DNA from: JAJDXO01 sp965207535
GTDB taxonomy: Bacteria > Pseudomonadota > Alphaproteobacteria > Rhodospirillales > UBA2165
Assembly (NCBI GenBank): GCA_965207535.1
Contig: CBDBMR010000016.1
Coordinates: 496,001-560,000 of the forward strand
Direction: 5' to 3'
DNA: 64,000 bases
How positions within the stretch are numbered: the stretch's first letter is position 1; each line of letters starts with the position of its first letter. This document shows positions 36,487 through 45,382 of the stretch, in pieces. The notes under the pieces are model-generated. The model searched no databases. It saw only the letters and a list, made by a program, of their open reading frames with translations, and was not told the origin of the DNA. Made by a program: the position numbers and the translations under genes.

Positions 36487-37443
36487 TCAATCCACCCATT
36501 GGGCGGGGCTGATGCCGACGTGCTCCTTTCGCGCCACCCACGTGTGGCCGTAGAATCCCGGATCGCCGGGATCGATGAGACGGGGCTGCCAATCCTCGCC
36601 GATCTGGTCCTGGTCGGTCAGCGCCTCGGCGAGGCCGCCGGCCGGGTTCCACACGTACCAGGAGAGGCTCGAGCCGATATTGTGGCGCAGCGGGCCGACG
36701 TTGGTTTTCCACCCCTCGGCCTCAACCGCCAGCCCCGCCATCATCACCGCATCGAAGTCTCGAAATTCATAAGACACGTGCTGAAAACCGGAATAGCCGT
36801 CCCGGCTCCGCTGGAGAAACAGGTTGTGGTGATCGGTCCGGCCGTCGGCGCGGAGGAAGGCGCTGCCGTCCGTGGCCTCGTCGGTCAGCCGGAAGCCCAG
36901 CTTGTCCATATAGAAGCTCCGGTAGGGCTTCGGATCATCGGGGAGCCAATAGACCAGGTGACTGAATGCCAAGGGCTGGGGCGGCTCGCGCCGCGACCCG
37001 ACGGCCGGCTCATTGAATCGGCTGAAATGTCCGATGTTGTTGGGGTTGGGCGTGGGGGTCTCGACGGGTTTTCGCCGCGAGACCGCGAGGCCGATGGCGT
37101 AGCCGAAATCATCCCGCGTATGTGCCGTCCCGTCCGCGTCCACCGATACATCCCTGTCCTCGGACAGTGCCGCGACCAATTGGTCGAGTGACGACTGGGT
37201 GTCCACCCCCCACACGGCTTCACGAACCGTGGAGTGACCCCAAGGCGCCCAGTCGATCACCGCGGGCGGCAAGGCCGGATCGTCCGCCGGCCGGATTTCC
37301 ACGACCGAGCCGTCGGCGAGCCCGAAATCGGCCCCGTCGCCATTCTCCCGGGTGCAGTCGAGCCCCCAGTCCTTGTGAAATTTTATCCCGGCGGCGAGGT
37401 CCGCCGAGCCATATACCAGTTTTTCCACGCCGACGATGGACAT
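36487..37443 (-). CDS. Two-domain VOC family protein, extradiol dioxygenase-like
   Basis: 318-residue protein with two vicinal-oxygen-chelate modules: SIVGVEKLVYGSADLAAGIK at the N-terminus and LAFSHLVYWLPDDPKPYRSF in the second half, with likely metal ligands in HLVYW, HVSYE and E of GGLAEALTDQ. The size and arrangement match ring-cleavage or glyoxalase-type enzymes. It is the last gene of the run TAXI protein / TRAP permease / GST / VOC, suggesting a role in degrading the imported compound. The reaction itself is not determinable. Confidence 0.75.
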   Translation of the reverse strand: MSIVGVEKLVYGSADLAAGIKFHKDWGLDCTRENGDGADFGLADGSVVEIRPADDPALPPAVIDWAPWGHSTVREAVWGVDTQSSLDQLVAALSEDRDVSVDADGTAHTRDDFGYAIGLAVSRRKPVETPTPNPNNIGHFSRFNEPAVGSRREPPQPLAFSHLVYWLPDDPKPYRSFYMDKLGFRLTDEATDGSAFLRADGRTDHHNLFLQRSRDGYSGFQHVSYEFRDFDAVMMAGLAVEAEGWKTNVGPLRHNIGSSLSWYVWNPAGGLAEALTDQDQIGEDWQPRLIDPGDPGFYGHTWVARKEHVGISPAQWVD

Positions 37444-37552
37444 CTTGTCCTCTTCGAGGTCTTGCGTTTCACAATACGATCATGGGCGCCCGGGGAACGT
37501 CAACGCCGACGACAGGCAATGGTCATCCGACCCCGCGTCGACAGTTTACTTC

Positions 37553-38281
37553 TTACTTCGCCAGATCGAGCCGCATGCCCTCTTCATAGGACGGCCGCGC
37601 CGTGACGCGCCGCCACCATTCCCCGACCGCGGGACGAACCGTCCAGTCAACCAGCCGCGTCAATTCGTTGGCCTCGAAGCGCTGGATATAGGGTGTGATC
37701 GAAATATCGGCGAGGGAATACTCATCGCCGGCGAGCCAGGGCGACTTTGACAGCGCCGCTTCCATCTCATCCATAAGCTCGGCGAGGCAGGCTTCGGCAA
37801 AATTCTCCTGTTCCTCCGAGACGCCCTCGTGGAACCGCCGGATACGCTCCCGCCGGTACTCCAACTTTGGATATTTCTCCGCGTTTCTCAGCCACGTGTC
37901 CCTGTCGACACCGCGTGCAGTTGCGGAATGCCGCCTGTTGTGGGAGAGAACGTTGACGTTCTTGTGGGCAACGAACTCCGCCTTGTCCAGCCAGATGCGC
38001 ATGGCCGCGCGGTCGTACGCGTCGGCGGGACGCAGCGGCACTTCCGGGAAGACGTCGTCGAGATATTCCAGGATGACGCAGGACTCGATGAGGATGCGGC
38101 CGTCATGTTCGAGGGTCGGCACCACGCCATTTGGATTGAGCTCGATATACCAGGGCTCCAAATTTTCGCGCTCTTCCAGCGCCGCCATGATGCGGCCTTC
38201 CCATTCCAAACCCTTTTCGGCGAGGCAGATGCGCACCCGCTTCGAGCAGGTCGAGCCCCAACGGTGATAAAGCTTTAGCAC
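37553..38281 (-). CDS. Glutathione S-transferase family protein
   Basis: 242-residue cytosolic GST. The thioredoxin-like N-terminal domain shows LYHRWGSTCSKRVRICLAEK and the glutathione-binding NPNGVVPTLEHDGRILIESC (cis-Pro, ES motif). The helical C-terminal domain has LAGDEYSLADISITPYIQR. A catalytic Ser/Cys near STCSK suits isomerase or lyase-type bacterial GSTs. It is 109 bp from the VOC gene and 43 bp from the TRAP permease gene, so it probably belongs to the catabolic operon. Confidence 0.88.
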   Translation of the reverse strand: MLKLYHRWGSTCSKRVRICLAEKGLEWEGRIMAALEERENLEPWYIELNPNGVVPTLEHDGRILIESCVILEYLDDVFPEVPLRPADAYDRAAMRIWLDKAEFVAHKNVNVLSHNRRHSATARGVDRDTWLRNAEKYPKLEYRRERIRRFHEGVSEEQENFAEACLAELMDEMEAALSKSPWLAGDEYSLADISITPYIQRFEANELTRLVDWTVRPAVGEWWRRVTARPSYEEGMRLDLAK

Positions 38282-38324
38282 GTTTGATCCCCGCTATTTT
38301 GTGAAGCGTATTGCACCTCGGTGA

Positions 38325-40274
38325 CTATGCGATTTGTGGTTCTTTCCCCGCACGGAAATAATGCCATCCGACGAAAGCCAGACTTGCCGCAAATGCCGGC
38401 CAGTGCAGCGCCGGGTCGATGTGGAGCACGAAAAACGCCAGGACGAGGCGTCCGCCGATTTCCCAATAGGCCAGGCGCCGCTTGTCGAACCCGAGGGTCG
38501 CGCTGGAGACCATGTAAATCACCAGCAGGAACCGTATGAGGGCCGAGGCGAAGTCGGGGAAATTAAACTCGACGCCGCTGTCCGGCACGATTAGGAGCAC
38601 GGGGTAATAGGCAAACATGAACGGGATGATGAATTTCACCATGCCGACCCGGAGCGCATAGACCGCGGTCTTGAGAGGGGGCGATTCGGCAATCGAGGCC
38701 GCCGCATAGGCCGCCACCGCGACCGGCGGCACGATCGACGACGCGACGCCGTAATAGAGAACGAACAGATGGGCGACCAGCACGGTCAGACCGAGATTCT
38801 GGAGGGACGGCCCCATGATCAGGATAATGCTGAGGTAAGCCGGAACCGTCGGCATCCCCATGGCCAGCATCAGCGAGGCCAGCGCCGCGATCAGCAGCAC
38901 GCCGAACAGGTGCTCGCCGGCCAGGTCGTTGATCACCTGGGCAAAATCGTTGGGCAGCCCCGTGGCGCCGAGAACGGCGATGATGATGCCGACCACACCG
39001 ATGGCCATCAACAGTTCGCTGAACGTCTGGCCGCCGCGGCTGAGGGCGCGGAGGATTTGGATCGGATCTTTCCGTAGTTCCGGATTGAAGAAACTCAGCG
39101 GGATGAGGGTCGCAAGAGCGAACATGCCCGCGCCCGAGGCCGAGAAACCCAGGATCAGGGTCGCGATCACCACGGCCATCGGGGCGAAAACCATGATGAG
39201 GTTTTTGTAATCCTGGGCGTCGACCGCCAGGTTGGGATCCATATCCGGAACCGCCTCGATGCCGATGCGCCGAGCCTCGAAGACGACGGAGACGAACAGA
39301 CTGGCGTAATAGCAAAGCGCCGGGACGACCGCCGCGGTGATGATGATGAGGTAGGAGATACCTGTGAAATCAGCCATCACCAGGGCGGCCGCGCCCATGA
39401 TCGGCGGCATGATCTGTCCGGCGCTGGAGGCCGTCGCTTCGACCCCGCCGGCAAAGGCGGGATCGAAGCCGCGCCGTTTGATGATCGGAATGGTGATCAC
39501 GCCGGTGGCGACGACGTTGGTGACCGGCCCGCCCGTTACAGTGCCGAATAGTCCCGAGGCGGCGATCGCGGCATGCGCCGGCCCGCCCCGGAAGTTCTTC
39601 GTCAACAGGAAGGCGATCTTGATCAGCGACCGGCCGCCGCCGGTCTGCTGCAGGGTGACCCCCAGCAGGACGAAGGGCAGGACGGTAAATATGAGGATGC
39701 CCATGAGATTGCCGAGCACCCCGTCATTCAGGTTGAACCAAAGGTCTTCGGAGGAATCGATCACCTCGACGGGCGCGGTTTCGAAAATCCACGGCCAGTA
39801 TTCGCCGGTATAGAAGTAGATCAGAACCACGATTCCGCAGATGGAGAGCGGCGAGCCCCATACCCGCCAGCAGAGGGTAATGAAGATGGCGCAGCCGATG
39901 AGCGCGATGACCGGATGCATGACGGTCAGCACGAACAGCCCGTCATCCAGTTCGGTGACCGCGAGGTGATATTCCCAGAAGACCCACACCGAAAGGAGAG
40001 CGACGGCCACATCGGCCAGCCACGCCAGGGGCTTGATGCCCGGCATCCATCGAACCAGGGGCTCCGAGACGGGAAAGCGGATCAGCACCACCATGACGGC
40101 GGCGAAGACGATGATCGGGCGGATGACCTCGCTGGGAAACGGACCGAGGGTTGGGACGATCCAGAAGCCCGGTGCAGAGTTGACCATGCCGGTAAAGGCG
40201 ATGACCAGCGTCATGAACGCCGCCAACTGGGTCAGACGATTACGTATGCCCGTCGGTTCGGCCGCGTCATTCAT
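38325..40274 (-). CDS. TRAP transporter fused permease, 4TM/12TM (DctQM fusion)
   Basis: Large membrane protein of about 649 residues joining small and large TRAP permease units in one chain, the form used by TAXI-type TRAP systems. Evidence: about 16 hydrophobic segments, the large-subunit patterns GLFGTVTGGPVTNVVATGVI, ATASSAGQIMPPIMGAAALV and MLAMGMPTVPAYLSIILIMG. It uses a sodium or proton gradient to import a carboxylate. It follows the TAXI solute-binding gene by 81 bp. Confidence 0.93.
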   Translation of the reverse strand: MNDAAEPTGIRNRLTQLAAFMTLVIAFTGMVNSAPGFWIVPTLGPFPSEVIRPIIVFAAVMVVLIRFPVSEPLVRWMPGIKPLAWLADVAVALLSVWVFWEYHLAVTELDDGLFVLTVMHPVIALIGCAIFITLCWRVWGSPLSICGIVVLIYFYTGEYWPWIFETAPVEVIDSSEDLWFNLNDGVLGNLMGILIFTVLPFVLLGVTLQQTGGGRSLIKIAFLLTKNFRGGPAHAAIAASGLFGTVTGGPVTNVVATGVITIPIIKRRGFDPAFAGGVEATASSAGQIMPPIMGAAALVMADFTGISYLIIITAAVVPALCYYASLFVSVVFEARRIGIEAVPDMDPNLAVDAQDYKNLIMVFAPMAVVIATLILGFSASGAGMFALATLIPLSFFNPELRKDPIQILRALSRGGQTFSELLMAIGVVGIIIAVLGATGLPNDFAQVINDLAGEHLFGVLLIAALASLMLAMGMPTVPAYLSIILIMGPSLQNLGLTVLVAHLFVLYYGVASSIVPPVAVAAYAAASIAESPPLKTAVYALRVGMVKFIIPFMFAYYPVLLIVPDSGVEFNFPDFASALIRFLLVIYMVSSATLGFDKRRLAYWEIGGRLVLAFFVLHIDPALHWPAFAASLAFVGWHYFRAGKEPQIA

Positions 40275-40355
40275 GGCCAATTCCCCAATTTCTTATTTGA
40301 CATCGGCGGACCGGCCGCCCCGAAGGGCGGCCGGGCAACCGATATTGCTTTCGGC

Positions 40356-41390
40356 CTAGCTTCCGGCGGGCGCGAGGTGAGCCGGGATGTTTATCCCCTT
40401 CTCGCGGTAGTACTTGGCCGCGCCGGCGTGCAGGCGGACGTTCGAACCCAGGAACGGACGCTTGGGGTCCACGCTCTGCAGCGTCACCGCGGTCTTCTGC
40501 ATCTCGCCCAGGTTTTCCCAGATCGCCTTGGTCATCTTGTAGACCATGTCCTCGGGCAGGCTCTTGGCGATGCCGAGATTGAACGTGCCGCCCGTGGTCG
40601 TCACCGTCCGGTCATTGTTGGCCTGGGACTTGTAGGTGCCCGGGGGAATCTTGACCACGAACCGGTGCGGCGGGGCGGTGTACTTCTTCAAGCCCTGCGG
40701 ATTTCCCGTGGCGGCGTCCAGGATGATGAATTTCTTTTTCAGGCCGATTTGCTCAACCGATGCCGCGCCAAGGCCAGCGGGGCGGAAGAACAGATCCAGC
40801 TTACCGTCGAGCATGGCTTGCAGGCCCGCGCCCCAGGGCATGCGGATGGCCTTGTAGTCCTTGTTGGGCTCGTACCCGGTCAGGGCCCGGATCAGGCCTT
40901 CCGATGCCACGGATGCGCCGCCGGAGGGCGGGCCGGTGAATACCCGCTTGCCCTTGATGTCGGCATATTTCTCGATACCGGAACCGACGAAGGTGATGGG
41001 ATGGCTGGTCACCGCGAGCCAACCGAGGATGGAGGCGACGTTCTTCGATGCCTCGATCGCTTCCTTCTTGAATTTCTTGGCATACATGCGGGAACCCTTT
41101 TGCAGGAACCCGGCGACCGTCGTCGGCAGCGGCATGACCTCGAGCTTCCCGCTGCCCAGTTTCAACGCCGACCGCGTCAGGGTCTGGCTGTCGTTGACCT
41201 GAACGGAAATGCCGATCTCCCGTTTCCAGATCTTACTGGCGACAATGACCATGGTGTGGCCGGGCGCGCCCTGGGCGTCGGTATCGGCGCGCAGGATCTT
41301 GCCCTGCGCCTGAACGGCGGACGGCGCGGCGATCAGCATGCTGGTGAGCAGCAGACCTCCGATAAAACTTCGCTTTGTCAAATCTCGCAT
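40356..41390 (-). CDS. TAXI-family TRAP solute-binding protein
   Basis: 344-residue periplasmic protein with signal peptide (SFIGGLLLTSMLIAAPSAVQ, cleavage after AQA). Body contains VASKIWKREIGISVQVNDSQ and ADIKGKRVFTGPPSGGASV, typical of the TAXI (imp/IMMP31-like) family. It feeds the fused TRAP permease encoded 81 bp downstream. Its promoter region holds two identical-half-site operator boxes of the divergent LysR regulator. Likely ligand: a carboxylate such as an aromatic or terpenoid acid. Confidence 0.93.
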   Translation of the reverse strand: MRDLTKRSFIGGLLLTSMLIAAPSAVQAQGKILRADTDAQGAPGHTMVIVASKIWKREIGISVQVNDSQTLTRSALKLGSGKLEVMPLPTTVAGFLQKGSRMYAKKFKKEAIEASKNVASILGWLAVTSHPITFVGSGIEKYADIKGKRVFTGPPSGGASVASEGLIRALTGYEPNKDYKAIRMPWGAGLQAMLDGKLDLFFRPAGLGAASVEQIGLKKKFIILDAATGNPQGLKKYTAPPHRFVVKIPPGTYKSQANNDRTVTTTGGTFNLGIAKSLPEDMVYKMTKAIWENLGEMQKTAVTLQSVDPKRPFLGSNVRLHAGAAKYYREKGINIPAHLAPAGS

Positions 41391-41561
41391 TGCACTACTC
41401 CTGTTAAATTCGATTTTTCAATTTCCCGCATCGCCGGTCCCGTGACCGCGATCTGCAACGCGCGAAAGGCGCGCGTCCAATCGTTCGATATTCGTCCCCT
41501 GTGGACTTGAAGAGTACGGTCACGGCAATTCGGCGTCCAATACTGTTTACGCACTCTCCCC

Positions 41562-41638
41562 ATAACCAGGAGTTATTGCGCTCTTCATCAGAAGGGGAAA
41601 TTTCTATATGATAGTTCACAATTATAACAATGAGTTAT
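41562..41638. promoter_or_regulatory. Twin LysR-type operator boxes in divergent promoter
   Basis: Two boxes with the same perfect half-sites, ATAAC-N5-GTTAT: 41562-41576 and 41624-41638. Each fits the T-N11-A rule of LysR-type regulators, and their centres are 62 bp apart, about six helical turns. Each box sits within a wider 10-bp inverted repeat (TCCCCATAAC at 41557-41566, GTTATGGGGA at 41634-41643). The second box ends 8 bp before the regulator's ATG. Probably binds the LysR protein encoded at 41647 and controls both arms. Confidence 0.75.
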
Positions 41639-41646
41639 GGGGACCA

Positions 41647-42570
41647 ATGGCGTACCAGGGTATCGACAGGCTTGTCGCCCACTTCCTGGCGGTTGCCGAC
41701 GAGGGCGGGGTAACCAAGGCCGCGGCCGAGCTCAATATTTCCCAGCCCGCGCTTTCCCGCAGCATCCGGATGCTCGAGGACCGCATCGGTGTCCCCCTCT
41801 TCCATCGCCGGTCCTCCGGCGTCGAGTTGACCGCGTACGGCCGCCTGCTTGCCCGCCGGGCGCGCGCCATGCAGCTCGAGTACGAGCACGCGCTCACCGA
41901 GATCGACGCGCTGTTGCACGGGCGGGAAGGAATTATCCGGATCGGCGCCATTCCGGCGTGGGAGACCATCTACATCCCGCGGGCACTCACCGCGGCCCGG
42001 GACAAGCTGGAAGGCATAAATTTCACGGTCGTCGGCGGGGCCACCCGTCCCCTGCTCGCCCAGTTGCGGGAGGGCGCAATCGATCTGGCCTGCATCGCCT
42101 TGGAAGAACTGACCCCGCCGGACATCGCCACCGAGGTTCTGATGGACATGGAGCGGGTTGTCGTCAGCAGCGCGGCCCACCCCTTGGCCCGGCAGAAGAC
42201 AGTCACCGCGGAGGATTTGCTGAAATATCCGTGGAGCCAGCTCAAGGGCGATGAGATTACGCCATCCAGGCTCGGCGGCTACTTTTCCGCCTACGGGCTG
42301 GAGCCGCCGAACATCGAACTGGAATGCGAATCCAACTCCTCGCTGATTTCGATCATGAAGACATCCGAAATCATCAGCACCGCTCCCAAGCCCTTTGCCG
42401 AGCACAGGCGCTCCGAAGGGTTGACCATCCTGCCCATCCAAGGATCGCTCTGGCACTACAAGACCGGCATTGCCTACCGGCGGGAAACCTCGCCGCCGGC
42501 GTTTTTGATGTCGTTTATTTCCCACCTCCGCTCTTCGATCTCGGATGACGCAAAAGCTGCAGCCCCATAA
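41647..42570 (+). CDS. LysR-family transcriptional regulator
   Basis: 307-residue regulator. The winged helix reads VAHFLAVADEGGVTKAAAEL and NISQPALSRSIRMLEDRIGV; the effector-binding domain starts about residue 90 (IRIGAIPAWETIYIPRALTA). The ATG at 41647 is preferred to one at 41608 because the operator box 41624-41638 would otherwise lie in the coding region. Divergent from the TAXI-TRAP-GST-VOC operon and followed by the catabolic genes at 42730-46384. The effector is probably the transported compound or a derivative. Confidence 0.9.
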   Translation: MAYQGIDRLVAHFLAVADEGGVTKAAAELNISQPALSRSIRMLEDRIGVPLFHRRSSGVELTAYGRLLARRARAMQLEYEHALTEIDALLHGREGIIRIGAIPAWETIYIPRALTAARDKLEGINFTVVGGATRPLLAQLREGAIDLACIALEELTPPDIATEVLMDMERVVVSSAAHPLARQKTVTAEDLLKYPWSQLKGDEITPSRLGGYFSAYGLEPPNIELECESNSSLISIMKTSEIISTAPKPFAEHRRSEGLTILPIQGSLWHYKTGIAYRRETSPPAFLMSFISHLRSSISDDAKAAAP

Positions 42571-42729
42571 GATATTCGCATGACCTCAAGCCTAATGGGC
42601 ATTAGACGGGCATGGACAATTCGTGACTGAATAGCCGCCGGCGCAGGTTCGAGACTGTCCCGCCGGCCGCGCCGGGACAAACGGGAGAGCCCGGCGTTCC
42701 GGGAACAAGGCCGGGAACAAGGAGGAAAA

Positions 42730-43563
42730 ATGGCCATCAACCAGTATTACGCCGTCCCCGAATTGGCCGAGTACAGCGAGCGGTTTAAGGACTTTTTTCA
42801 GTTCAAGCGCGAGGACGGCATCCTCGAGGTCAAGATGCACACCGAGGGCGGGCCGGTGAAATGGAGCTATCAGTTCCATCATGCGCTCGCCGAGCTTTGG
42901 ACCGTCATCGGCCACGACAAGGAAAACGAGGTCCTGATTCTCACCTCGACGGACCCGTACTGGATCTACGAATGGGATACGGAGTCGTTCAAGGAGGTCG
43001 AGCAGTCGCCCGATGACGACCGGCGCTATAACGTGCAGATCTACGACACGCTGAAAATCGTCGAAAACTTCGTCAACGATATCGAGATTCCGACCATTGC
43101 CGCCATCAACGGGCGGGGCATCCATTGGGAAATGGCGCTGATGAGCGACATCACCCTTTGCACCCCCGACTTCATCCTGCGGGATGGGCATTTCAGCATG
43201 GACAGCGGCCACGTCCCGGGCGACGGCATGGGGCTGTGCCTGCAGCAGGTTCTCGGGATCAAGCGCGGCAATTACATGATGCTGACCAGCGGCAGCATGG
43301 ATGCCGCGGAGTGCCTCGAGCTCGGGGTCGTCAACGAGGTGGTGGAGCGGGACGGCATCGTCGGCCGCGCCTGGGAGATTGCCCGCGACATCATGAAGAA
43401 GAGCCGGTCGGCCCGGCGGATGACCCACTATATCTGTGTGCGGCCGTGGAAAGCGGTTCTCGAACGGGACTTCCGCATTCACGTGATCTCGGAGATGTAT
43501 TCGTTCAACCTGTCCGCCTCCGAGCACGACTTCGGGCACCTCAAACACAAAGACGGCGATTGA
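42730..43563 (+). CDS. Crotonase-superfamily hydrolase, 6-oxocamphor hydrolase-like
   Basis: 277-residue enoyl-CoA hydratase-fold protein. The fold appears in DGILEVKMHTEGGPVKWSYQ and IPTIAAINGRGIHWEMALMS. Unlike common crotonases it shows the 6-oxocamphor hydrolase pattern: His in the GIHWEMAL segment, DGHFSMDSGHVPGDGMG with the catalytic-type Asp, and LTSGSMDAAECLELGVVNEV. Camphor-type enzymes cleave symmetric beta-diketones by a retro-Claisen step without CoA. A preceding tandem CCGGGAACAAGG duplication (42699-42722) and AGGAGG give a strong ribosome site. Assignment of diketone cleavage is by similarity recalled, not computed. Confidence 0.7.
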   Translation: MAINQYYAVPELAEYSERFKDFFQFKREDGILEVKMHTEGGPVKWSYQFHHALAELWTVIGHDKENEVLILTSTDPYWIYEWDTESFKEVEQSPDDDRRYNVQIYDTLKIVENFVNDIEIPTIAAINGRGIHWEMALMSDITLCTPDFILRDGHFSMDSGHVPGDGMGLCLQQVLGIKRGNYMMLTSGSMDAAECLELGVVNEVVERDGIVGRAWEIARDIMKKSRSARRMTHYICVRPWKAVLERDFRIHVISEMYSFNLSASEHDFGHLKHKDGD

Positions 43564-43578
43564 GGACGGACGGCGCCT

Positions 43579-44367
43579 ATGACACAACTCACCGCACCAT
43601 CGGGTCTCTTCGATCTTCGGGACAAGTCGGCCCTCATATCCGGGGCCTCGGGCGCGCTCGGCGAGGCCGCCGCGCGGGCGCTGGCCGGGGCCGGGGCGCA
43701 CGTGACGCTCGCCGGCGGCAACGTGGCGAAGCTCGACGCGCTGGCAGACGAAATCGCCGGCGCGGAGGGAAGCGTATCCACCGTCGAGGGACGGCCCGTG
43801 GATGAAGCGGCGGCCGGGAAGCTGGTCGCGGCCGCCGCCGAGCCGAGCGGCCTGGACATCGTCGTCGCCGCGTCGGGCTTCTCCGTCGTCAAACCGATCA
43901 TCGAGATGACCCCCGACGAATTCGGCAGCGTCATGGACGCGAACGTCCGGCAAACCTGGCTCCTGTCCCGGGCGGCGGCGAAGCGCTTCGTCGAGCAGGG
44001 ACGCGGCGGAAAGATGATCCTGATTTCGTCGGTCCGCGGACAGTTCGCCGCGCCGGGCGGCACCTCGGCCTACGGGACGTCCAAGGCGGCCATAAATCTG
44101 CTCACCCGGTCCCTGGCGGTCGAGCTCGGACCCCACGGGGTTTGCGTGAACGCCATCGCGCCGACGGTATTTCGATCCGAACTCACCGCCTGGCTGTTCG
44201 AAGACAAGAACGAAAAGGCCCGCGCCAAGGTGTTGCAGCGCATCCCCCTCGGCCGGTTGGGGGAGCCCGATGATTTCACCGGAATATTCATGTTCCTCGC
44301 CTCCAGGGCGTCGGATTTCCTCACCGGTGAAATCATCAACGTGGATGGCGGTTTTTCGGCCAATTAG
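43579..44367 (+). CDS. Short-chain dehydrogenase/reductase
   Basis: 262-residue classical SDR. Cofactor motif ALISGASGALGEAAARAL (TGxxxGxG equivalent), NNAG-equivalent region VVAASGFSVVKP, catalytic Ser in LISSVRGQFAAPGG and YxxxK as YGTSKAA. The phosphate-contact region suggests NAD(P)H; cofactor preference is unclear. It follows the crotonase gene by 15 bp and probably oxidises or reduces the same ketone or alcohol. Confidence 0.9.
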   Translation: MTQLTAPSGLFDLRDKSALISGASGALGEAAARALAGAGAHVTLAGGNVAKLDALADEIAGAEGSVSTVEGRPVDEAAAGKLVAAAAEPSGLDIVVAASGFSVVKPIIEMTPDEFGSVMDANVRQTWLLSRAAAKRFVEQGRGGKMILISSVRGQFAAPGGTSAYGTSKAAINLLTRSLAVELGPHGVCVNAIAPTVFRSELTAWLFEDKNEKARAKVLQRIPLGRLGEPDDFTGIFMFLASRASDFLTGEIINVDGGFSAN

Positions 44368-44410
44368 AGCGTTTTCCGGCCGGCAACGGTTCAAACCAGG
44401 GAGCCCTGAC

Positions 44411-45370
44411 ATGACGGCGGCAAATTCGGATTCAATCAACACGGTGGTCGTCGCCGGCGCCGGCATCATGGGCGCCGGCATCGCCCTCAACTTCGCCCAG
44501 GCCGGCCTCGCGGTCCGGGTGGTGGATGTCAGCGCCGAAGCACTCGGGAACTGCCGCAATCAGATTGCGGTCAATCTCGACTCCTTCGACGAATTCGATC
44601 TGCTCGCCGAAGACAAGGCGCAAATTGCCGGACGCATCGCGTACATGCAGAGCGGCGCGCTCCCGGCGGCGACCGACGGCTGCGACTATGTCGTCGAGGC
44701 CATGCCCGAGGTCCTGGACCTCAAACGGGAGTTTTTCGCCAAGCTGGATGATTTGCCGGGCGGCGTGATCGTCGCCAGCAACACCAGCAGCCTGACGGTG
44801 ACCGATATGGCCGCCGGCATGCGGACGCCCGAGCGGCTCGTCGGTCTTCACTATTTCAATCCGGCCCATATCATTCCGGCCGTCGAAGTCCACCGGGGCG
44901 AACACACGGACGATGCGGCCGTCGACGTCACCATGACCCTGATGAACAGGGTCGGCAAAAAGCCCGTGCTGGTCAGAAAGGAAGTGCCGGGCTTCATCAT
45001 CAACCGGCTGACCGGCGCCATGGAGCGGGAAATCGACTATCTGCTGGATGAAGGCATCGTCACCCCGGAAGACCTGGATGTTGCGGTCAAGGCGAGCTAC
45101 GGATTCCGGCTGGCCTGCCTGGGCCCCATGGAAGCGGAGGACATGATCGGCCTGGATACGGCGGCGCGCGCCTCGGGCAACATCTTCCCGAAGCTCAGCA
45201 ACGCGACCGACCCCTCGCCCGGTATCTTCGAAAAGGTGGAGCGGGGCGAGTTGGGCATCAAATCGGGGAAGGGTTGGTACGACTACACCGGCCGCACCAG
45301 GGAATCGGTGCTCGACGCCAACAACCGGCGCTTGCTGCGTCAACTGAAGCTGTTCACCGAGAGCGAATAG
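44411..45370 (+). CDS. 3-hydroxyacyl-CoA dehydrogenase
   Basis: 319-residue two-domain NAD-dependent dehydrogenase. Rossmann motif TVVVAGAGIMGAGIALNFAQ with acid at the end of strand 2 (VRVVDVS), catalytic HFNPAH-like YFNPAHIIPAVEV, and helical domain VPGFIINRLTGAMEREIDYL. It oxidises a 3-hydroxyacyl-CoA or 3-hydroxy acid. The ATG 44411 has AGGGAGCC upstream; an earlier in-frame start lies within the SDR gene. Part of the SDR / HAD / FAH run with short gaps. Confidence 0.92.
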   Translation: MTAANSDSINTVVVAGAGIMGAGIALNFAQAGLAVRVVDVSAEALGNCRNQIAVNLDSFDEFDLLAEDKAQIAGRIAYMQSGALPAATDGCDYVVEAMPEVLDLKREFFAKLDDLPGGVIVASNTSSLTVTDMAAGMRTPERLVGLHYFNPAHIIPAVEVHRGEHTDDAAVDVTMTLMNRVGKKPVLVRKEVPGFIINRLTGAMEREIDYLLDEGIVTPEDLDVAVKASYGFRLACLGPMEAEDMIGLDTAARASGNIFPKLSNATDPSPGIFEKVERGELGIKSGKGWYDYTGRTRESVLDANNRRLLRQLKLFTESE

Positions 45371-45382
45371 GAAGCATCCGGC

